Origin: Macrotis lagotis
Taxonomy: Eukaryota > Chordata > Mammalia > Peramelemorphia > Peramelidae
DNA length: 64,000 bases
Assembly (NCBI RefSeq): GCF_037893015.1
Contig: NC_133666.1
Location: 565,834,184-565,898,183 of the forward strand
Direction: 5' to 3'
Part shown: piece by piece, positions 35,330-45,410 of the stretch
How positions within the stretch are numbered: position 1 is the stretch's first letter
Layout of the letters: every line of letters starts with the position of its first letter
The notes under the pieces: model-generated
Told to the model about the DNA's origin: nothing
Database searches by the model: none
Seen by the model: only the letters and a program-made list of their open reading frames with translations
Translations under genes and position numbers: made by a program

Positions 35330-35735
35330 TCTGTTTTAGGGTATTTCCTCTACCAACTATAGATCAGCACCTATAACTTAAAGTTATATAGGGTTGCCTA
35401 GAACAGCAAACTCAAATAGAAAGAAATCAGTAAATTGTACATAGGAATCCTAATAGGCTACACACTGACTTAGAAAAACCACACTTGTTTATAAATTTCT
35501 TTTTTTTTTAAATGAATACATCAACACATTAAAATTAGATTGGAAATCCCTTTTTAACTGGGTTCCAGACACATTTGGGAGCACTGTAGGATGCATGTAG
35601 TTAGATGGCAGGCATATTTCAACTCTGGCCTAGAGTAATAAGAGATGACGTGATTTGTTGGAGGTCTTAATAGCTAGCACAACAGGGGCAGGACTTAAAC
35701 TTGGATCTTTCCAACTTTGAGGCACCTCTTTCCCC
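35330..35735 (-). repeat. Old marsupial SINE in two pieces
   Basis: Two blocks, 35336-35400 ('tatagatcagcacctataac') and 35620-35735 ('gtgatttgttggaggtctta', 'aggacttaaacttggatctt'), match parts of the SINE also seen at 39225-39425. About 220 bases of other sequence lie between. Confidence 0.5.
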
Positions 35736-35974
35736 TACCTCATCTGCCTTTCTGGAAGTGGGCATAGAATGGGATGTGATATGATATGAAGAGATATAGT
35801 AATGAAACCTCCTAAACTCAACGAGTGAAAGCACCCTACAAATTAACTTTCATAGTAATATTTCCTCACCATGCTTCGTAATGCTGTTGACATCAAATAA
35901 CACATGAGTTTATATTTGTTATTTCCTTCCTTGTTAGCCTAGAACCCATGCTGTCAAAATATACTCACATATTC

Positions 35975-36047
35975 CTCTCTCTTTTTTTCTCTCTCTCTCT
36001 TTCTCTGTGTTTGTGTGTTTTCTGTGTATGTTTCTTTCTCTTTCATA

Positions 36048-36082
<35 letters not shown>
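35975..36082 (+). repeat. (CT)n/(TG)-rich tract and (CA)n microsatellite
   Basis: A CT-rich stretch (35975-36045) followed by about 17 CA units (36048-36081). A plus-strand frame over it (35948-36148) encodes only low-complexity Ser/Leu and Thr-His runs. Confidence 0.93.
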
Positions 36083-36084
<2 letters not shown>

Positions 36085-37470
36085 AGACACATATCATCAT
36101 TTTTCTAGCTACCATGGTTATGAAAACCACCATCATCATTTCTACTAAAGCAATGAGAATTTGGCAACTTCTTGTGATGTTGTGAATGTTGTGATATACT
36201 AATAGGAAAATAATATTTAAAAGACTTTTATACCTCAGAAGTTCATAAAAATTCCAATAAATACTGTTATATTATACAACTATATAGAAATCAGCATCCC
36301 CACCCCACCCCACACACTCCCAATGTCCATTCCCATCCTGGTCCTTTTGTATTGATTGATTAAGTGTAGAGCTGAAGAAAGCCTTTATAGACTTAACTGA
36401 GAGGAAGGAGATCATACTACTGATGTTCCTTTAGTTTTTCCTTGGCTTTTTATGTATAAATCTTAAGGACTTTCACATAGACTAGCTCATTTTAAATTAT
36501 GCTGTAATGGAAGCTTAGAGCTGTTTTCTCATTAAAAGACTCCTGGACAAAGCACAAATTAAATTGATCAAGTTTGTGATTACTGGTCTTGACTTCTCTT
36601 TGATTCTATAGTTGAATTAACTCCTTTTTCAGGTAATATTTGAGGGAAGAAATGAAGAGAAGAAAATGTGTCCTTTGTCAGGATGAGGCTCTATATATGA
36701 TATACCTAGACATAATTTAACTTCATGTGATGTATAAATGCTAGATTTTAACCCCTCTAGTTTTACTTTGGTGAAGAAAAAAGAATGCTTTTCTAAACAT
36801 CTATAGCTCATATTGCAAAGAAGTATGCTTAAGAACGACAGAATATTGTTTCTTTACAGAAATATTTGATGCTTTTTCAATGGTAATTGAAAAAGTTCTC
36901 ATTTAATGGATTGGAAATGTCCAGTTACAGAGGCATCCTAAGTCCTTGGTCTCCATTAGAGGAAAGGACACAAGTCACCTTGTGAGACATCTTTCTGAAC
37001 AGTAGCATGATTATCTTGTAAGGCCACATAAACTGATCATTTCCATTTAAAATCTTCTAATTGGAATTTAGAAAGGAGTGGACAATCATTGTGTTCCTAA
37101 AACACTTACAATATGTGCTTTCCATAAACTTGCCAAGTCCCATAAGCTCACTTCCCTAACCCAAGCATTTATGCCTGTCATCACTGAAGAACCCAAGTAA
37201 CCACAAGAACCTCACTAGGAATGATTTCACATCATGCTTTTTGTCAACCCAGTTTGAGAATCAGAGCTAAATGTATATGTGTTCTAGAATTGTTGTTTTT
37301 TTAAATAGATTATCAGCATAAACTACTGGAATTTAAAATGTAAAACTGCCACTCTTCAGACTCTCAGAGTTTTCTCCAAAAGTAGGTCACAAACTCATTT
37401 AGGTTGCACTAAAAATTGGAATTTTTTTTTCAGTTTTAGTGGGCCTCTATATCTGCATAACTCATAATGA
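36083..37470. other. Unassigned sequence
   Basis: About 1.4 kb with no recognised repeat, gene or RNA. The minus-strand frame at 36629-36811 has no motif. Confidence 0.45.
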
Positions 37471-37474
37471 TACT

Positions 37475-37848
37475 GACTTAATGGCCAGGTCTCAAACCTG
37501 TCAGTGAGTTAGGAGGATGTCTACCCCTAATATGTAAAGACTTCACTCAGCAGAATGTTCAGATGAGAGCAATTTGTTCCAGTGGCCATTAAAGAAGCTG
37601 AAGCAGGTGCTGTGGAGTGCTAAGAGGTTGATCAGACATTAAAGACACCAAGGTCATCCACTGACACCTGGACCATTGCTAGTCATCTTGACTTTTGTCT
37701 TGCAAATGGATTTTGATGATTCTGGAAGAGAAAGTGAGGCTGACAACTTTGTTGAATGAGGCAATGCTGTCTCAGTTAAATACAATTCACACATTAATCA
37801 AGATGTCATTGGTTTTTTGAAAATGAAGAAAGAACAACAGTCAATACT
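37475..37848 (+). mobile_element. Family X repeat, copy 2
   Basis: Shares with copy 1 and copy 3 the blocks 'ggtctcaaacctgtcagtga', 'gagagcaatttgttccagtg', 'ctgtggagtgctaagaggtt', 'gatcagacattaaagacacc', 'gattttgatgattctggaag' and 'agatgtcattggttttttga'. It starts later than copy 1, so it is 5' shorter. Confidence 0.72.
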
Positions 37849-37919
37849 TAAGTTCTTTTATTTCCAAACTTTGTTATACCATATCCACTAAATTTAAGAG
37901 GTCTAAACTGAGGCAGCAA

Positions 37920-38085
37920 TAACAATTTACCAAGTTTAGAAGACTCAGATTCTTGCACTAGCTTTTAAATTAATCAGTTGTATGACCTTGGATAAATTCC
38001 TAAATTTCTTTAGGCCTCAGTTTTCTCCTTTGAAAAATGAGAGCAATGACCTGAATGATAAAAACTAATTCTATGATTCAGAGAG
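37920..38085 (+). repeat. MIR SINE
   Basis: 'tgtatgaccttggataaatt', 'ggcctcagttttctcctttg' and 'aaaaatgagagcaatgacct' in MIR order. Confidence 0.65.
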
Positions 38086-38340
38086 AAAATGTGTGTCAAC
38101 ATACATAGGCAATCATCTTTTATTTTTCTTCCCAATTTAGGAATGTTATGATGCAGTGGCGTTCACTTTGCTTTTGATAGAAGCCAAGAATTCCACAAAG
38201 AATTTCTAACACTTCCTTAATCATAGTAATTATTATTGCTTAATGCTTGTTTACTAATATTATGGATATATACTGGAGAAGAGTCAGCCAAAGGTCATCC
38301 TAAATTTTAATGTGTCTTCTTAAAAAGATACAGGATTCTA

Positions 38341-38496
38341 GGGGTGGCTAGGTGGCACAGTGGATGGAGTGCTGGCCTTGGAGTCAGGAGTACCTGGCTT
38401 CAAATCCGACCTCAGACACTTAATAATTACCTAGCTGTGTGGCCTTGGGCAAGCCACTTAACCCCATTGCCTTGCAAAATCTAAAAAAAAAAAAAA
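38341..38496 (+). mobile_element. WSINE1-like SINE, full length
   Basis: Head 'ggggtggctaggtggcacag', B-box-like 'ggcttcaaatccgacctc', body 'ttaataattacctagctgtg', tail 'ccccattgccttgcaaaatc' plus an A-run. The string 'aaaagatac' occurs both before the element (38322-38331 region) and directly after the A-tail, a probable TSD. Confidence 0.92.
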
Positions 38497-38629
38497 GATA
38501 CCAGATACCCTTGACAAAGGGAAAAGGTCTTAATTTTGGAATTGTTTCCTGTTTCCCTCCACTACCTTCCTCTTCACTCCCTTAAGATATCCAGCAATTT
38601 ACAACATGTAGCTACATATCTGAAACTTT

Positions 38630-38750
38630 TCCCAAGGACAAGATTACTGAGTAAAGGAACTATCCTATTTCTGTCTTTATACACCCCAGGACCTAGTATT
38701 TTTATCTTACATATAGTAAGGTAACTTAGAAAATGTGACTGAATTTAATG
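38630..38750 (+). mobile_element. L2 LINE 3' end fragment
   Basis: 'ccaaggacaagattactgag', 'tatttctgtctttatacacc' and 'ccaggacctagtatttt' match the L2 3' end. Confidence 0.5.
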
Positions 38751-38759
38751 TGACATATG

Positions 38760-39224
38760 CAAGACAGAGAAATACAAATATAGGGAAAGTTACTCAGGTA
38801 ACCAGATTCCTATATGGCAGCTGCTCTGCCACATAGAGGAATATCCATAGAGGCTCTGTCATTCTTCCTAATGAGCACACAGTCAGCTCTGTAGGAAGGG
38901 GGGCAATTTAGAAGAGCTACCCAGAATCATGGGTAATGTCTGTGCTTTTATACACTGGCTATAGTTAATCTGTCTCTTATGAGAAGAAAAGATGGTGCCC
39001 TCAGGTTATTAACAACAGCTGCTGTTTTCCTGCTCCACAGATCAATTGCCATGCCTTTCTGGTTGCGGTAGTACAGTAGATACCAGTGGAATGTGCTATT
39101 CTCATTTCCTTTTTGATTTTAATTAAGGAACCATATCATAATTATGGGAAATTTGCACATGTTGTCACTCCAGACCTCTGTGGGATGAGGATGCCTCTCT
39201 TCTTTAGATATACTATTTTTTATT
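38760..39224. other. Unique-looking sequence; candidate conserved noncoding element
   Basis: No repeat recognised. The block 38990-39190 has mixed composition with motifs such as 'cagctgctg' (E-box) and 'gattttaattaagg' (homeodomain-type). No function can be assigned from sequence alone. Confidence 0.3.
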
Positions 39225-39425
39225 TTTGATCAGACCTGTGATTTCATCTCCATTGGGAGTTCCCAATGAGGAATTTCCTTGGCCAATATAGATCAGCACC
39301 TTCTCTACAATTGCTTGGGGATCTGAGAGGTAAAAAGACTTACCCAAGGTTATACAACTACTATATAGTGTGTAAGCATGGCTAGATACTTGGTCTTCCT
39401 ACCTTGGAGGTAACTCTCTATGCAG
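39225..39425 (-). mobile_element. Old marsupial SINE
   Basis: Plus-strand reading gives 'gggagttcccaatgaggaat', 'tatagatcagcaccttctct', 'agagaggtaaaaagactta'-like core, 'cccaaggttatacaactact' and a head-like 'taactctctatg'. The order fits a reverse-oriented tRNA-type SINE. It is also present in degraded form at 35330-35735. Confidence 0.55.
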
Positions 39426-40130
39426 TATGCAATTTTCCCTTTCAATATGATAATATCAAAAATATTGTCTATTTCTTTATTTTTCCCTTCTTCTTTCATT
39501 CTTTCAGCTTTGGTCTGGACCTGTATTTTCATCTCAGTAGGAAGTTCACAATATGGTGGATTGATTGATTGCTTCATTGGTTCTTGTCCTTCATTATCAA
39601 AGAAGATCAAAATGACACTACTATGTTAGAGATGAGTCATAGTGTGTCCTACTATGGCTGATCAGACCAATACAAGCTCAGAATGCTCTACCACAGGATG
39701 GACACAAATAGTCCATATGAACACCTGAAGAGGTTGTTCTAAATGTATGTATCTCATATGTATGTATCTCAGCTTCAATTTTTGCCTTGGTCACAAGTAT
39801 AGCACCTTTTCTGATGAAGGCACACCATTTTGGGTGGTCCTGTGCAAGTGTCTCCCTAGCTGCACAATCAACTCCAAAGTTTTTAAGAGAGACTTTCAGG
39901 GTGTCCCTGTATCATTTCTTCTGATCCCACTGTCAATACTTGCCCTGTGTGAGTTTTCCATAAAATGGTCTTTTTGATAAGTATACACCTGGTATTCGAA
40001 CAACATGGCCTTCCCATAATAGTTGTGCTCTCTGTAGTAATATTTGAATGCTTGGCAGTTTAGCTCAAGGAAGTCCCTCAGTATCTAGTATCTTATCCTA
40101 TCAGATGATCTTCAGAATTTTCTTAAGATG

Positions 40131-40348
40131 TGATCTTGGGCAAGTCACTTAACCCTAATTACCTTGCATTCAGGGCCATCTCCAGTCTGATTCATATCTG
40201 GTCACTGGACCCAGATGGCTCTGGAGTAGAAAATGAGACTGGTGACTTAGCACAGCATTCTTCATTCAAATTCAATTTATGTCTTATCATGATTCTCATG
40301 ATATTTTTGATGTCATGGTCTTCAAGAATGAAGGATACAAATTAAGAC
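40131..40348 (+). mobile_element. 5'-truncated SINE with LINE-derived tail
   Basis: 'cttgggcaagtcacttaacc', 'cagggccatctccagtctga', 'tggacccagatggctctgga' and 'tgatgtcatggtcttcaaga', followed by 'atgaaggata'. This is the 3' part of the SINE family whose fuller copy is at 43690-44018. It is inserted in opposite orientation into the LINE, which resumes on each side. Confidence 0.75.
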
Positions 40349-41769
40349 AATTTAAATGGAAGTGATTTGGTTTCCTGTTATGGCACTGGTAGACTGTCCA
40401 GGTTTCATAGTTCTGTAGACCAGTTTGGTAGTCAGTCTAATAGTTCTTTTCTCTCATTCTCTTCTTTTGGAGCCTCCAAATACAGAGCTAGCTCCAGCAA
40501 AGCTTGTGTCAACTTCATTATCAATGTATACTTCCCTGGAAAGTACACTGCCAAGGTAAGTAAAATTATCCACATTTTGAATACTGTGGATCTCTATTTG
40601 CTGTAATCAATAGTTCCACATATGGATGGTGTGTTGTTTTCTTGGTGTTGATTGTAAGATTGAAGTTGACAGAAGCAGCAGAGAATTATCCATATTTTTT
40701 TGCATCTCAGCTTCAGAGGCAGCATTGAATGCTGTGTTTATCTTTAGTGAAGGCATTTAATAACATAGCTGAAAACATCATGCTAAAAACCATGAGAGCA
40801 AGGACACAGCCTTGTTTCACTCCATTGGTGATTGTAAAATCACAAGCACATTGTCCACTATCCCAAACCTGGGTGTGCAGGCCATTGTATGTACCAATAC
40901 TGGTACATACAATACTGATGAACTCCAGGCAATCAAATTTTGACATATTTTTTCCATAAACTTTCATGACTGATGGTATCAATGGCCTTTTTAAGATCTA
41001 CAAATGTATACAGACCTCTATTGTGCTCCTGGCATTTTTTTTTCTAGAGGTTTTGGGCAGCACATAACATACTGACTTTTTTCTTGACTCTTTCTGAAGA
41101 GTCTCAGGGAGGTGATCATCTTCCAGGTGAGGGATCAGTCTATTGAGGGGGATTCTGGCAAGGATCTTACCAACAGTGACTGAAAGAGAATACCCCTGTC
41201 AGTGTTACAAGACAATTTATTCCCTTTACCTTTATAGAGATGGACAATGGAGCCATCCTTGAATTCCTGGGAGCTAATTTCTTCATGCCATATAACCTGG
41301 AAAATTTCAGTTAACTTTTGTATGAGAATCACCCACTTTGTTAATCTTAGCTGGAATAGAATGCTTTGCCACATGAAAGGAGTCTAAAGACATTTTTCTT
41401 TACTTGGAGCTTCAGCTAAGGACAGATTGACTTCAACTTGAGGTAAACAGTCAATGGATCCTGCATTGATTGATGATCATCTTTGAACACTAAGTGTTCA
41501 GCCCATCTCTATAGGATCTTGTCCTTAGCACTAATCAATGGGACTCCATTAGCACTGAGTAGTTGAGATGCACCATATGTCTGGCCCATAAATAGCTTTC
41601 AGGGTATCATATAAGCACTTTGGATTGTTACTATCTGCATAAAACTGAATTTTCTCTGTCTTCTTCCTGAGTCAATAATCCTGAATCTCTCTAAGTTTCA
41701 CTTGTACTTTATTTTTCATGGAATTAAATGCTGTTTTTTCAAAAATGAATGAATTATCCTACTGGTAAC

Positions 41770-41781
41770 CCCCCCCCCCCC
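41770..41781 (+). repeat. (C)12 homopolymer
   Basis: A perfect run of about 12 C inside the decayed LINE. Confidence 0.95.
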
Positions 41782-42708
41782 ATGGAGTTCTTGTTTTTCA
41801 TTTGCAGCTTATTTCCCCATCATTTTAATCAAACCAATTTTGATGCTTGAGTGTTCTGACCCAGATGAACAAATCTCTGAAAGTTGTCCACTCCTTTTCT
41901 GCTCCACTGTTGGGAGTCACTTCGCATTGGGACTGCTGCTTCATTTGAATGTGAATATTTAGCTTGGAGAGGATGAGTCTCTGATCAGTCCAACACTCTG
42001 TGTCACACATTTCCTTGTTACTCTCACATCCTGTCTACCTCTTCTCCTTACAAACACATAGTCTATTAGATACTAGAGATTGCTGTGAAGGTGAATCAAG
42101 GAAGTTTGTTGCATTTAAGAACACAGAATACAGTGTTTGTGATGAGGTCATGTGCTATACAAGTTTTCATTAGTAGGTGACCATTGCAGTTGCTGTTTCC
42201 AATTCCATTTCTCCCAAGGACTCTTTGCCATGTCTGGTAATCTGAGCCTATTGTAGCATTAAAGTTACTCAGAATTATAAACTTGTCCTCTTTTGGTACA
42301 TTGCTGATAAGGGTCTCATAAAATTTTTCTTTGACTTCATCAGGTTTTTTCATGGAGGGAGCATAGGTACTGACAATGACGTGGCATCTTCCTTCAAGTG
42401 ACAATCTCATTGTCATGGACCTGCCATTCCCAGTTTTTGGTAGGCATTCAAGTTTGTTGTCTAGATTAGCTTTGATTTCATGGCATTCCCTTTCACTGCG
42501 GCCACATCAGAAAACTGTGTATCCAGCTCTGATTTCAGTAAGCTGGTCTTCATTTGACCCTTGTTTCACTCAGGGCTGCTATTTGGATATGTTATCTACT
42601 GAGTTGTCTTGCAACAAGAACTATTCATCTTTCAGGTCTATTAGATCTTCTGTTGGCTAATGCATACTTTCCATGCACTGATAGTGAATGGGTTCTTTGA
42701 AGTTTTGT

Positions 42709-42710
<2 letters not shown>

Positions 42711-42758
<48 letters not shown>
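42711..42758 (+). repeat. (TG)24 microsatellite
   Basis: A perfect run of about 24 TG units within the 5' part of the decayed LINE. Frames across it (Cys-Val or Thr-His runs) are artefacts. Confidence 0.97.
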
Positions 42759-42760
<2 letters not shown>

Positions 42761-43044
42761 TTCAACCAAAGGATGGGATCCCCACCTGCTCTGGTAATTA
42801 GGCTAAGGTTGGGTAAGCAGGTAATTTTTAAGGACTCCTTTTCTATCTCCTTCCTCACACAGGAGGTGAACAGTGCAATCCTTAAAAGACTTCTCAGGCA
42901 CATCGGGGGCTGCTGAATTCTACTGCTACTTCCATCGAGGAAATGACCCTGTGATCTGAACCTCTTGTGTGCAGTGTTGTGATTACAGCTCTAAGTGTAT
43001 CACTACCTTCTGCTTTGTCACTTGCCTGTCATGATAGAACTTTG

Positions 43045-43475
43045 AGATAGGAATGTGGTATGGGTGATGTCTTTTGATTTGTATGCAAATTGGATTTAAG
43101 TAGGGCAGAATTATACTAAGTCTTTGGTCTCACTCTCTCTTCCAAAGTCATCATAATCCAATGTCAAGACACCTGATGATGGTTTTAGATGCACTGGATG
43201 ACCCTGAGTCTTCAATGTCTAACCAAGCTCTAAGCACTCCACAGGAACTGCTTCAATTACCTTCCTGACCATTGGAACCAATTGTTCTCATTCACTTATC
43301 CCACCAGTGAAGACTTCACTTACTTTGGGTAGAACCCTCCCCCACCTCACTAATGGGTTTGAGACCCCTCAGTTACCCTCAACTTGGTTTATCCCATCCT
43401 CTAAAATGGTTTATCAGCTGCTGTGCATGCTGCAGCTTCTTGGAACCACAAGTGAGAGGTGACTCAGGTGAACAT
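43045..43475 (-). mobile_element. Family X repeat, copy 3
   Basis: The reverse complement gives the same order as copies 1 and 2: 'ccaagaagctgcagcatgca', 'ttgagggtaactgaggggtc', 'gagaacaattggttccaatg', 'tcctgtggagtgcttagagc', 'ttggttagacattgaagact' and the tail 'aaatccaatttgcatacaaa'. It lies just 5' of the decayed LINE in the same orientation. Confidence 0.72.
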
Positions 43476-43689
43476 CAAAGCTGGAAAACAGCCCTGAAAA
43501 GGATTAGAAACCATCAACTAGAGGTACTAGTCTTCCTTGAACATACTTTACATCCCAGGCTCATAATATAGAAACTCCCTCAATCAATGCAAAATAGAAA
43601 CTCATGTAACTTCTAACCTTGGATATTTCTCTGGACCACTGAGACACTGACAATTCATAAACGGTCACAAGACTAATATAAGTAAAGTA

Positions 43690-44018
43690 TGTAACAATAT
43701 TCTTTGTCCTTCATTCTCGAAGAAGACCATGACATCAGAGAGGTGATGCCTTGACAAGCATGTGAATTGGATTTGAGTGAGGAGATGCTGTGCTGAGTCA
43801 CCAGTCTCACTTTCTCCTCTGGTACCATCTGGATCCAGTGACCAGATATGAATCAGGACAATTGGAGATGGCCCTGGATGTGAGGCAGTCTGGGTTAAGT
43901 GACTTGGCCAAGGTCACATAGCCAGTAAGTGTCAAGTGTCTGAGACTGGATTTTATTTGAACTCATGTTCTCCTGATTCCAAGGTCAGTGCTCTTATCTA
44001 CTGTGCTATCTTGCTGCC
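43690..44018 (-). mobile_element. tRNA-headed SINE with LINE-derived tail
   Basis: On the minus strand: tRNA-like head 'gggcagcaagatagcacagt' and 'agatgagttcaaat'-like B box, body 'gtgaccttggccaagtcact', a middle part 'gggccatctccaattgtcct' and 'actggatccagatggtacca', then the 3' end 'tgtcatggtcttcttcgaga' plus 'atgaaggac'. The last block matches the 3' end of the C2H2-tailed LINE at 39560-39610, so that LINE (or a close relative) probably mobilised this SINE. Confidence 0.85.
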
Positions 44019-44044
44019 CATATTTAAGGTAAGAAAAGGATGAT

Positions 44045-44102
44045 GAAAGACCTAACTTTTTAAGGCCACTGCATCTAGGGCTATCTTTAGTCAACCTGAT
44101 CC

Positions 44103-44137
<35 letters not shown>

Positions 44138-44175
44138 TACACTGAATCTAGATGACTCTGAAGGAGAAAGTGAGT
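44045..44175 (+). mobile_element. Fragment of the same LINE-tailed SINE, expanded by (TA)n
   Basis: 'ctagggctatctttagtcaa' and 'cctgatccat', then (AT)12 and 'acacacatatacatac', then 'ctgaatctagatgactctga' plus 'aggagaaagtgag'. The microsatellite has grown where the element normally reads 'catatctggtcactg'. Confidence 0.7.
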
Positions 44176-44195
44176 TTTTTTCAAGAGCAAAGGAC

Positions 44196-44351
44196 AAGGG
44201 GAAGCTAGGTGGAGCATTGAGTAGAGCACCAGCCCTGGAATCAGGAGGACCTGAGTTCAAATTTGAAGTCAGATGCTTAAAGCTTACTTAACTGTGTAAC
44301 CTTGGGAAAGTCACTAAACTCCATTGCCTTACAAAAAATTTTAAAAAAGAT
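44196..44351 (+). mobile_element. WSINE1-like SINE with TSD
   Basis: Head 'ggggaagctaggtggagcat', B-box-like 'gagttcaaatttgaagtc', body 'gcttacttaactgtgtaacc' and tail 'ctccattgccttacaaaaaa'. A perfect 8-bp TSD 'caaaggac' lies at 44188-44195 and 44352-44359. Confidence 0.92.
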
Positions 44352-44387
44352 CAAAGGACTAACACTATCAGTATATTTAAGAAGCAT

Positions 44388-44482
44388 GGCAAGTCCCTAA
44401 ACTCCATTGCTTTACAAAAACAAAACCAAAAAACAAAACAAAACAAAACAAAAGACGAACACCATCAATATATTTAATTGAG
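44388..44482 (+). repeat. Tandem duplication of SINE 3' end plus flank, with (CAAAA)n
   Basis: 'aagtccctaaactccattgc' and 'tttacaaaaac' repeat the SINE tail at 44310-44340 ('aagtcactaaactccattgc'). The following 'accatcaatatatttaa' repeats the SINE's 3' flank 'actatcagtatatttaa' at 44364-44380. Between lies a (CAAAA)n tract at about 44418-44450. Confidence 0.8.
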
Positions 44483-44534
44483 GTCTGTTTTCCTTCCTTC
44501 AAGACCAGACTTTTACCCATAATACCACAGTGTC

Positions 44535-44775
44535 TCTAATAATTATATCAAAGTTTGCAAAGAACTTTACAAACACTATATAATTTGAGCTTCACAATAA
44601 CTCCAAGGTTAATATTATATGTAGTATTACTTTACTCTCATTTTATATATTAGAGATCTGAAACTTGGAGAGCTTAAGTGAGATATGCTCATGTTCATAA
44701 AGATAACAAATGTCAGAGGCTAGATTTAAACCTAAGTCCAAAACTCTATCTAGTATTTCACACTGTCCATTATCA
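44535..44775 (-). repeat. MIR-like SINE
   Basis: Reverse MIR signature: 'gcttcacaataactccaagg', 'tactctcattttatatatta', 'gaaacttggagagctta' and 'agatttaaacctaagtccaa'. Confidence 0.62.
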
Positions 44776-44929
44776 ACTTAAATATAGATGATATGCCATT
44801 TGCTATATCAAATTGATTATTTTTTCAGTAATAGAAACTAGCTAGCAGAAAACAGCAGAAAGTAAACATTTGCTTAAAGAACTTTGGGATACTTAGGGAT
44901 TAAAAACATTGCTTTTTAGGAGATTTTAA

Positions 44930-45410
44930 AGTATTTTAGGAAAAATGAAAATAAATTTTTGAATAGAATAATAGAATCACAGAAAATCAGAAATATAAGG
45001 GTCCATCTCAAAACAGAGTCCTACTAGTTTAATCTTCACCAGAAAAGAAATTCCTCCAAATGATCATCTAGCATTTGCTTAAATAGTTTCAGTGATGGAA
45101 TGCTTGCTATATTATAATACATCTAATTCTAATTCTGGAAACTAATTATAGAAAAATTTTCCTCATATTAATTCAATAATTTCTTTTCTAAAGTTTCCTG
45201 TGGTTCTAGTTTTACCCTCTAGGGCCAATAAAAACAAATCTAATACCTTTTGCACAGAATAGTCTCTCACATATTTGAATCTAATGATGACATTTAATGT
45301 TCACTAACCTATGCAAGAATTCAAGTATACTGTTCTTCCATATTGGACATGATCTGAAAAATCCACATAAAATTTTTTTGAACCTTTCTTTATTCCAGAG
45401 AAGAAATCTC
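44930..45410 (-). mobile_element. L3/CR1 LINE fragment
   Basis: Antisense L3/CR1 order on the plus strand: 'atagaatcacagaaaatcag', 'gcttaaatagtttcagtgat', 'ggaatgcttgctatat', 'ttctgtggttctag'-like and 'accctctagggccaataaaa', then 'acatatttgaatctaatgat'. The same family as 30200-30680. Confidence 0.7.

Larger units (their letters stand above)
39622..42680 (-). pseudogene. LINE ORF2 remnant: EEP endonuclease, RT, C2H2-like finger
   Basis: Domains in order on the minus strand. Near 42660-42560 is the start of the endonuclease ('NRPER', 'IQIAALSETR'). The EEP nuclease block at 42416-42096 has 'VIVSTYAPSMKKPDEVKEKF' and 'SDYQTWQRVLGRNGIGN'; the usual 'GDFNA' catalytic motif reads 'LSNFNA'. A downstream 'ECWTDQRLILSKLN' (42010-41825) gives the DHR-like motif as DQR. 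The RT part shows 'FQVIWHEEISSQEFKDGSIV' (41374-41135) and 'TNGVKQGCVLALMVFSMMFS' (40982-40713). A segment near 40560 is complementary to a 'YLPW..TF.GSIHIDNEVDT' thumb region. The C-terminus (39720-39640) reads 'CPSCGRAF*ACIGLISHSRT' then H: a C-x2-C-x12-H-x3-H finger with one internal stop. Many stops and frameshifts; inactive. Confidence 0.82.
39560..42990 (-). mobile_element. RTE/CR1-like LINE with C-terminal C2H2-like finger, decayed
   Basis: Read on the minus strand the element runs from about 42990 to 39560: endonuclease, reverse transcriptase, zinc finger, 3' tail. The 3' end is 'tcttctttgataatgaagga' then short (CAAT)-like repeats near 39555-39570. A SINE fragment (40131-40348) and a TG repeat (42711-42758) interrupt it. 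The class (RTE, CR1/L2 or relative) is not settled from sequence alone. The 5' end is unclear because 42760-43040 has no motif. Confidence 0.78.

Noticed and set aside
42625..42916. Cys-Val and Thr-His repeat proteins
   Set aside because: They are translations of the (TG)n microsatellite.
44388..44482. A second, truncated SINE insertion
   Set aside because: The unique flank of the first SINE is repeated as well, so tandem duplication explains it better.
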